Assembly: GCF_009720655.1 (NCBI RefSeq)
Contig: NZ_WNKS01000002.1
Span: 124,001-188,000 of the forward strand
Origin: Rhodoblastus acidophilus
Lineage (GTDB): Bacteria > Pseudomonadota > Alphaproteobacteria > Rhizobiales > Beijerinckiaceae
Direction: 5' to 3'
Length of the DNA stretch: 64,000 nucleotides
The notes under the pieces were generated by a model. That model saw only the letters and a program-made list of their open reading frames with translations. It had not been told where the DNA came from and made no database searches. Shown here piece after piece: positions 59,055 through 64,000 of this stretch (its first letter is position 1; every line of letters starts with the position of its first letter). A program made the translations under genes and the position numbers.

Positions 59055-59567
59055 CTACTCCACTTTCTCTCCCGGATACACGCCCCACAAATCGTTCTGC
59101 TGAATATAGCCGTCGAACCCCGGTCCGAGCACCCGGCACCAGCCTTCGTCGCATTTCTTCACATTGGCGACGACGCCGGGCGAGAGTTTCGCCGTGATCG
59201 CGGCCTCCTTGTCCGGTTTCGCCCGCAGCGGCAGCGGCGGCGCGTCCTTCTTCCACGGCTGCACCAGGGCCGTGCGCTTGCCCGACAGCAGCGAGTGCAG
59301 CACCCAGCCATCCGACCCCTCGGAATCGCGGATGCGGCGCCATGTCGCAAATTCGGCGATGATCTCCACCGGCAGGCCCGCCCGCTGATAAATCCATTTT
59401 GTCGCGTGGTCCTTGGACGGGCCTTCGCGCAGGTTGACCGCGCTAGACTTGAGGCTGACATAGCGCGGCAGCGGCAGGCCGGTGACCGAACCCTTGGCCT
59501 GCTGCGCCTGGGCCGGGCCGCCGAGAACCAGGGCGACGAGGGCGATTGCGGTGATCCGGGGCGGCAT
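59055..59567 (-). CDS. Secreted SH3-domain protein
   Basis: 170-aa protein with a cleavable signal peptide (MPPRITAIALVALVLGGPAQA) and two bacterial SH3-type repeats: 'LKSSAVNLREGPSKDHATKWIYQRAGLPVEIIAEFATWRRIRD' and 'LPLRAKPDKEAAITAKLSPGVVANVKKCDEGWCRVLGPGFDGYI'. Probably a periplasmic peptidoglycan-binding protein. ATG 59567 is chosen for the signal peptide; longer in-frame starts (59603, 59639) exist. Confidence 0.8.
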   Translation of the reverse strand: MPPRITAIALVALVLGGPAQAQQAKGSVTGLPLPRYVSLKSSAVNLREGPSKDHATKWIYQRAGLPVEIIAEFATWRRIRDSEGSDGWVLHSLLSGKRTALVQPWKKDAPPLPLRAKPDKEAAITAKLSPGVVANVKKCDEGWCRVLGPGFDGYIQQNDLWGVYPGEKVE

Positions 59568-59744
59568 GACGGTCTGGCTCTCGACTTTAGGCGGCGGCCC
59601 CATTGCCTTGCCTTTGCCAAGGCATCTGCTAGGAAGCAAGGACAGGGGCGCTGGGATTGATGCGTATCAAACTGTTGTCGCTCCACCAGCGTTAAGGATC
59701 GGTTTAGTCAAGCTCGCGGAGCAGGCGGCCGGCAGGGGAAGACC

Positions 59745-60740
59745 ATGGGCAACAAGAAACCGCTCGTCATCGTGACCCGCAAATTGCCTGGCGCGGTGGA
59801 AGATCGGATGCGCGAACTTTTTGACGCGCGTTTCAACGAGACCGACCGCCCCATGACCCCGGCCGAGCTCACCGAAGCCATGGCGATCGCCGACGTGCTG
59901 GTGCCCACCATCACCGATCGAATCGACGCGCATCTGATCGCCAAGGCCGGCGACAATCTCAAGCTGATCGCCAATTTCGGCAATGGCGTCGACCATGTCG
60001 ACGTGACCTCCGCGCTTCGTCGCGGCATCACCGTCACCAACACGCCCGGCGTGCTGACCGAAGACACCGCCGACATGGCCATGGGCCTGATCATCGCGGT
60101 GTCGCGCCGTCTCGTCGAAGGCGCCGTGTCGCTGTCCGGCGGCCATTGGGCCGGCTGGTCGCCGACCTGGATGCTCGGCCACCGCCTGACCGGCAAGAGG
60201 CTCGGCATTATCGGCATGGGCCGCATCGGCCAGGCGCTCGCCCGCCGCGCCAAGGCGTTCGGCCTGTCCGTCGCCTATCACAACCGTCGCCGCGTCGCCG
60301 AGGCCATCGAGCAGGAGCTGGGCGCGACCTATTACGATTCGCTCGACATGATGCTGTCGCGGGTCGACATCGTCTCGGTCAATTGCCCGCACACGCCGGC
60401 GACCTATCATCTGCTGTCGCCGCGCCGCCTGAAGCATCTGCGGCCCAACGCCGTGATCGTCAACACCTCGCGCGGCGACGTCATCGACGAGAATGCGCTG
60501 GTGCGCATGCTCGAAGCCGGAGAACTGGCGGGCGCGGGCCTGGACGTGTTCTCCCACGAGCCCGCCGTCTCGCCGAAACTGCTGAAGCTGGCCAAGGAGG
60601 GCAAGGTGACCCTGCTGCCGCACATGGGCTCCTGCACCATCGAGGGCCGCATCGACATGGGCGAGAAGGTCATCATCAACATCAAGACTTTCGCGGACGG
60701 CCACCGTCCGCCGGACCGCGTTCTGCCCTCCATGCTCTGA
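59745..60740 (+). CDS. D-isomer-specific 2-hydroxyacid dehydrogenase (glyoxylate/glycerate reductase type)
   Basis: 331-aa NAD(P)-dependent enzyme. 'LGIIGMGRIGQALARRAKAF' is the dinucleotide-binding motif, 'NTSRGDVIDENALVRML' carries the catalytic Arg region, and 'LLPHMGSCTIEGR' contains the catalytic His at the usual place (HxGS). Family members reduce glyoxylate or hydroxypyruvate; the exact substrate is not certain. Divergent from the SH3 protein. Confidence 0.88.
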   Translation: MGNKKPLVIVTRKLPGAVEDRMRELFDARFNETDRPMTPAELTEAMAIADVLVPTITDRIDAHLIAKAGDNLKLIANFGNGVDHVDVTSALRRGITVTNTPGVLTEDTADMAMGLIIAVSRRLVEGAVSLSGGHWAGWSPTWMLGHRLTGKRLGIIGMGRIGQALARRAKAFGLSVAYHNRRRVAEAIEQELGATYYDSLDMMLSRVDIVSVNCPHTPATYHLLSPRRLKHLRPNAVIVNTSRGDVIDENALVRMLEAGELAGAGLDVFSHEPAVSPKLLKLAKEGKVTLLPHMGSCTIEGRIDMGEKVIINIKTFADGHRPPDRVLPSML

Positions 60741-60872
60741 CCGGAAAGGCCCTGACGCAAGCTGCGCCGGGGCCTTGAAACTTTGCGGACGAGAACCATA
60801 TCCGGGGTGCGGCGAAAGCCGGGGGGCGCTTCGGGCCCTCAACGTCCACGAGGCGCCTGAAAGGGCTTCGCA

Positions 60873-61292
60873 ATGTCGCGTCCGACCTTGATGAACTCGC
60901 CATTCCTGCTGGGCTTCGATGAAATCGAGAAGGCTCTGGAGCGCGTGACTCGATCGGCGTCCGATGGCTATCCGCCCTACAACATCGAGCGCATCCAAAG
61001 CGACGCCTCAGGGCCCGACCGGCTGCGCATCACGCTCGCCGTCGCCGGCTTCAGCCGGGATCAATTGTCCATCACGCTGGAAGAGGGACAATTGGTGATC
61101 AGGGGCCGCCAGCAGGACGACCGGGAGCGGCAGTTCCTGCATCGCGGCATCGCCGCGCGGCAGTTCCAGCGCAGTTTTTTGCTGGCCGAGGGCATGCAGG
61201 TGCTGGGCGCCGACCTCGCCGACGGTCTTTTGTCCGTCGATCTGGTTCGCCCCGAACCGGAGCGAATCATTAAGACAATTGAGATCACATAG
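60873..61292 (+). CDS. Small heat-shock protein, Hsp20/alpha-crystallin family
   Basis: 139-aa chaperone. 'YPPYNIERIQSDASGPDRLRITLAVAGFSRDQLSITLEEGQLVIRGRQ' and 'FLHRGIAARQFQRSFLLAEGMQVLGADLADGLLSVDLVRPEPE' are the alpha-crystallin domain. Paired with a DUF1150 gene 64 bp downstream, an arrangement common in Hyphomicrobiales. The 131-bp leader has no clear ROSE-type thermometer that I can draw with confidence. Confidence 0.93.
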   Translation: MSRPTLMNSPFLLGFDEIEKALERVTRSASDGYPPYNIERIQSDASGPDRLRITLAVAGFSRDQLSITLEEGQLVIRGRQQDDRERQFLHRGIAARQFQRSFLLAEGMQVLGADLADGLLSVDLVRPEPERIIKTIEIT

Positions 61293-61356
61293 CGGAGCTG
61301 AACTTCAGTCCGCCAAACGGGCGCGTCTCCCCGAGAGCGCTGAAAGGGTGAAGATC

Positions 61357-61623
61357 ATGACCATACGTCAAGTCGAACACGGGCCCGAAGGACTGACCGC
61401 GGACCAGCTGGCTCATCTGGGCGAAGGCGCCATCGCCTATGTCCGCCCGATCAAGTCTGAGGAAGCGCAAATCCTGTTCCCGGAAATACGCGGGTTGAAG
61501 CCGGGCCAACAGCTCTACGCCGTACTCGGCGCGAGCGGCGCGCCGATCCTGCTCGCCGACAGCCGCGACGCGGCGCTGGCCAACGCCTGGGAAAACAAGC
61601 TGGCGACCGTCAGCGTGCACTGA
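61357..61623 (+). CDS. DUF1150 family protein
   Basis: 88-aa protein: 'LTADQLAHLGEGAIAYVRPIKSEEAQILFPEIRGLKPGQQLYAVLGASGAPILLADSRDAALANAWENKL' matches the DUF1150 family of Hyphomicrobiales. Function unknown; the constant link with hsp20 suggests a stress role. ATG 61357 is chosen; TTG 61279 upstream in frame overlaps hsp20 and is unlikely. Confidence 0.85.
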   Translation: MTIRQVEHGPEGLTADQLAHLGEGAIAYVRPIKSEEAQILFPEIRGLKPGQQLYAVLGASGAPILLADSRDAALANAWENKLATVSVH

Positions 61624-61728
61624 GACAACCCCGACCGGCTCCCTCGCCCCGGCTTGTGGCGCAGCTGTCCGGGAAAACCGCTGGCTCCACAGCGACGCGC
61701 GTTTCCGATGAGTCACCCAACCTCATGT

Positions 61729-61838
61729 CGTCATGGCCGGGCGTCGTCCCGGCCATCCACGCGGCGCCGCAACGCGAGATGTCGAGAACGATCTCTCGCG
61801 GCCCGACGTGGATGCCCGGCACCAGGCCGGGCATGACG
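61729..61838. repeat. Paired inverted repeat units (MITE-like)
   Basis: Unit A (61729-61760, core TCATGGCCGGG...CCCGGCCATCCAC) and unit B (61808-61838, core GTGGATGCCCGGC...GCCGGGCATGACG) are each a hairpin and are inverted copies of one another 47 bp apart. Such CCGGGCATGAC elements are frequent in Hyphomicrobiales. It fills the gap between the convergent DUF1150 and kup genes (61624-61882). Confidence 0.75.
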
Positions 61839-61882
61839 GTCCTGGGGTTGAAAGGTTTCTGAAAGCACCCGAACCCTCTTGC

Positions 61883-63814
61883 TCAAATCGTGACCTGCGC
61901 GCCCAACTCCACCACGCGATCGCTGGGGATTGAGAAAAAGTCGGTCGCATTGGCCGATTGCTTCGACAGGGTGACAAAAAGCTTGTCCTGCCACTGAGGC
62001 ATGCCCGACGCCGGCGACGTCTTGAGCGTGCGTTTCCCCAGGAAGAACGACGTCGTCATGATGTCGAACTTGTAGCCGGCCTTGCGCATCAGGGCCATGG
62101 CGGCTGGCACGCGCGGGCTCTCCATGAAGCCGAAATGCAGGGTGACGCGCAAGAAATCTTCCGACAGTTTTTCGATCTCGAACCGGTTGGCCTCGGCGAC
62201 GCGCGGGATGGACTCGGTGACGATGTTCATGATCACCACGCGCTCGTGCACGACCTTGTTGTGCTTGAGGTTGTGCATCAGCGCCGAGGGCGCGACATTG
62301 GGATCGCCGGTGAGAAACACCGCCGTGCCCGAGACACGATGCGGCTTGGATTTCTCCAGCATGCGGATCAGGTCGGTCGTCGGGATGGAATCGCGCTGGG
62401 TCTTCTTGTGCAGCAGGTCGGTGCCGCGCACCCAGGTCCACATGATCACCATCGCGAACGCGCCCATGGTCAGCGGCACCCAGGCGCCTTCCAGCAGTTT
62501 GATCAGATTGGCGATCAGGAAGGACATGTCGACCGTGAGGAAGAAGCCGATCACCGGAATGGTCAGCCACAGCGGCCAGCGCCACATCTTCCACACCACG
62601 AAGAAGGCCAGGCAGGTGTCCACCACCATGGTTCCGGTCACGGCTATGCCATAGGCGTTGGCGAGATTGTCCGATGAGCGGAACAGGAACACCAGCAGCA
62701 GCACGCCGATCAGCAGCGTCTTGTTGACGCGCGGGACATAGATTTGCCCCTCGGTGCTGGCGGAGGTGTGCTGAATCTCCAGGCGCGGCAGCAGCCCGAG
62801 CTGGATCGCCTGCCGCGCCAGGGAAAACGCGCCGGTGATCACCGCCTGCGAGGCGATGATGGTCGCGCTGGTGGCGAGCACCACAAAGGGAATCAGCGCC
62901 CATTCCGGCGCCATCAGGTAGAACGGATCTTTCACCGCCTCCGGGTCCTTCAGCACCAGCGCGCCCTGACCCAGATAATTGCAAATCAGCGACGGCAGCA
63001 CGAAGCACAGCCAGGCGACCTGGATCGGCTTGCGGCCGAAATGGCCCATGTCGCCATAAAGGGCTTCCGCGCCGGTCACGGCGAGAAACACAAGACCGAG
63101 CGTGACAAAACCGGTCGCGCCGTGGCCAAACAAAAAGCTCAGGCCATAGCGCGGGTCGAAGGCGTTGAGGATGCGCGGGGCGTCGGAGATGTGCGAAAGG
63201 CCCAAGAAGGCGAGCAGGCCGAAAAACACCACCATGATCGGCCCGAAGAACGACGCGACCCGCGCCGTTCCGCTGCTCTGCACGACGAACAGCCCCACCA
63301 GGATCACCACCGCAATGGGCAGGACGAAGGGATCGAACGCCGGCGACGCGGTCTTCAGACCTTCCACCGCCGAGAGCACCGAAATCGCCGGCGTAATCAC
63401 CGCATCGCCTGCGAACAGGGCCGCGCCGGTGACGCCGAGCAGGAAAATGATTTTCGAACCGCGCCCCAGCGATTTGCGCGCCAGCGCCATCAGCGACAGG
63501 GTGCCGCCTTCGCCCTTGTTGTCCGCCCGCATCAGGAAGGACACATATTTGAGGGTGACGACGATGAACAAGGCCCAGATCAGCAGCGAGACGATGCCGA
63601 TCACTTCGGATTCGACGACGCCGTCGGACTTCATATGCGCCAGCGCGGTTTTCAGCGCGTAGAGCGGGCTGGTGCCGATATCGCCATAGACGACGCCCAT
63701 CGACCCCAGCATCATCATCCAGAACCCCTGGTGTTCCTGGTGTTCCGGAGAGGCGGACGATGGTGCGTTGGGTTGGGGAGCGGGAGCGGAAGGCTGTACG
63801 GCGTCTTGCGACAT
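61883..63814 (-). CDS. kup: Low-affinity potassium uptake protein Kup
   Basis: 643-aa K+/H+ symporter with about 12 membrane helices and a C-terminal cytoplasmic domain. 'GVVYGDIGTSPLYALKTAL', 'GEGGTLSLMALARKSLGRGSKIIFLLGVTGAALFAGDAVITPAISVLSAVEGL' and 'YGDMGHFGRKPIQVAWLCFVLPSLICNYLGQGALVL' are Kup signatures. ATG 63814 with AGGA upstream gives a Pro/Ala-rich cytosolic N-terminus; a longer frame from 63934 is not preferred. Confidence 0.95.
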   Translation of the reverse strand: MSQDAVQPSAPAPQPNAPSSASPEHQEHQGFWMMMLGSMGVVYGDIGTSPLYALKTALAHMKSDGVVESEVIGIVSLLIWALFIVVTLKYVSFLMRADNKGEGGTLSLMALARKSLGRGSKIIFLLGVTGAALFAGDAVITPAISVLSAVEGLKTASPAFDPFVLPIAVVILVGLFVVQSSGTARVASFFGPIMVVFFGLLAFLGLSHISDAPRILNAFDPRYGLSFLFGHGATGFVTLGLVFLAVTGAEALYGDMGHFGRKPIQVAWLCFVLPSLICNYLGQGALVLKDPEAVKDPFYLMAPEWALIPFVVLATSATIIASQAVITGAFSLARQAIQLGLLPRLEIQHTSASTEGQIYVPRVNKTLLIGVLLLVFLFRSSDNLANAYGIAVTGTMVVDTCLAFFVVWKMWRWPLWLTIPVIGFFLTVDMSFLIANLIKLLEGAWVPLTMGAFAMVIMWTWVRGTDLLHKKTQRDSIPTTDLIRMLEKSKPHRVSGTAVFLTGDPNVAPSALMHNLKHNKVVHERVVIMNIVTESIPRVAEANRFEIEKLSEDFLRVTLHFGFMESPRVPAAMALMRKAGYKFDIMTTSFFLGKRTLKTSPASGMPQWQDKLFVTLSKQSANATDFFSIPSDRVVELGAQVTI

Positions 63815-63943
63815 GAACGCATCCTGGCTTGGCCTGAAACTGGCCGACCGAAGCGGTCTATAAACCTTTCCGCAAGGCGAGAGAAGAGCAAGGTTATACG
63901 CCGAAAGGTTGAGAATGGCGCCAATTGCTGGCAAGAGGCGGCC

Positions 63944-64000
63944 ATGGCCGCTCCGACCCCTCTGCCCATCGACGAAGCCCTGCCGCGCCTGCGCGAAAAT
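63944..64000 (+). CDS. hrpB: Probable ATP-dependent helicase HrpB, N-terminal fragment
   Basis: Only 19 codons are in the window: MAAPTPLPIDEALPRLREN. The 'LPIDEALP.L' start is typical of HrpB DEAH-type helicases. GAGG lies upstream of ATG 63944. Divergent from kup. Identification rests on a short stretch and is tentative. Confidence 0.5.
   Translation, partial: MAAPTPLPIDEALPRLREN

Overview
This window carries an essentially complete photosynthesis gene cluster (PGC) of an anoxygenic purple alphaproteobacterium, flanked by ordinary chromosomal genes. GC-rich coding, Hyphomicrobiales-style dispersed repeats, a type-2 reaction centre with a tetraheme cytochrome, spirilloxanthin-type carotenoid genes and a rhodoquinone gene (rquA) suggest a purple non-sulfur bacterium of the Rhodoblastus/Rhodopseudomonas kind. 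Rhodoblastus is my preferred guess, because ubiquinone, menaquinone and rhodoquinone are reported there, but the genus is inferred and not proven.

Layout. 1-6 kb: the end of a GGDEF protein, a TPP riboswitch with thiO, a heme oxygenase, a LuxR-type regulator, a small XRE protein, and divergent thiM and thiE. 6.1-9.1 kb: bchE-bchJ-idi. 9.3-17.2 kb, all on the minus strand: a first B12-binding AerR-like regulator, then bchG-bch2(pucC-like)-bchP-tspO-orf, then aerR2-ppsR. 17.4-30.6 kb: bchFNBHLM-lhaA-puhABC-puhE, with 4-nt overlaps at most junctions. 30.7-37.3 kb: bchI-bchD-bchO-crtI-crtB-orf. 37.6-40.1 kb: crtD-crtC on the minus strand. 40.2-50.8 kb: crtE-crtF-bchC-bchX-bchY-bchZ-pufQ-pufB-pufA-pufL-pufM-pufC, ending at a strong terminator, followed by rquA. 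51.8-64 kb: a radical SAM/UdgX DNA-repair pair, rmuC (minus), def-fmt-truA, a small secreted protein, dnaQ, an SH3-domain protein (minus), a hydroxyacid dehydrogenase, hsp20-DUF1150, kup (minus) and the start of a probable hrpB.

How it works together. BchH/D/I, M, E, J, L/N/B, F, X/Y/Z, C, G and P give the route from protoporphyrin IX to phytylated bacteriochlorophyll a. Idi, CrtE, B, I, C, D and F supply prenyl groups and carotenoids. PufLMC and PuhA form the reaction centre, and PufBA form LH1. No acsF (oxygen-dependent cyclase) and no hemA or crtA lie in the window, so ring E closure encoded here is the anaerobic, cobalamin-dependent BchE type.

Regulation readable from the DNA: TGT-N12-ACA and variant TGT-N12-ACG palindromes (PpsR/CrtJ type) occur before bchE, bchF (two), bchG, crtI, between crtD and crtE, and before bchC (two, 8 bp apart). 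A perfect FNR-type box lies before bchI. The most unusual observations are a PuhE with a C-terminal CobW-C-like domain, two B12-binding AerR paralogues beside a B12-dependent cyclase, the variant operator set, and a crtC with no canonical start codon.
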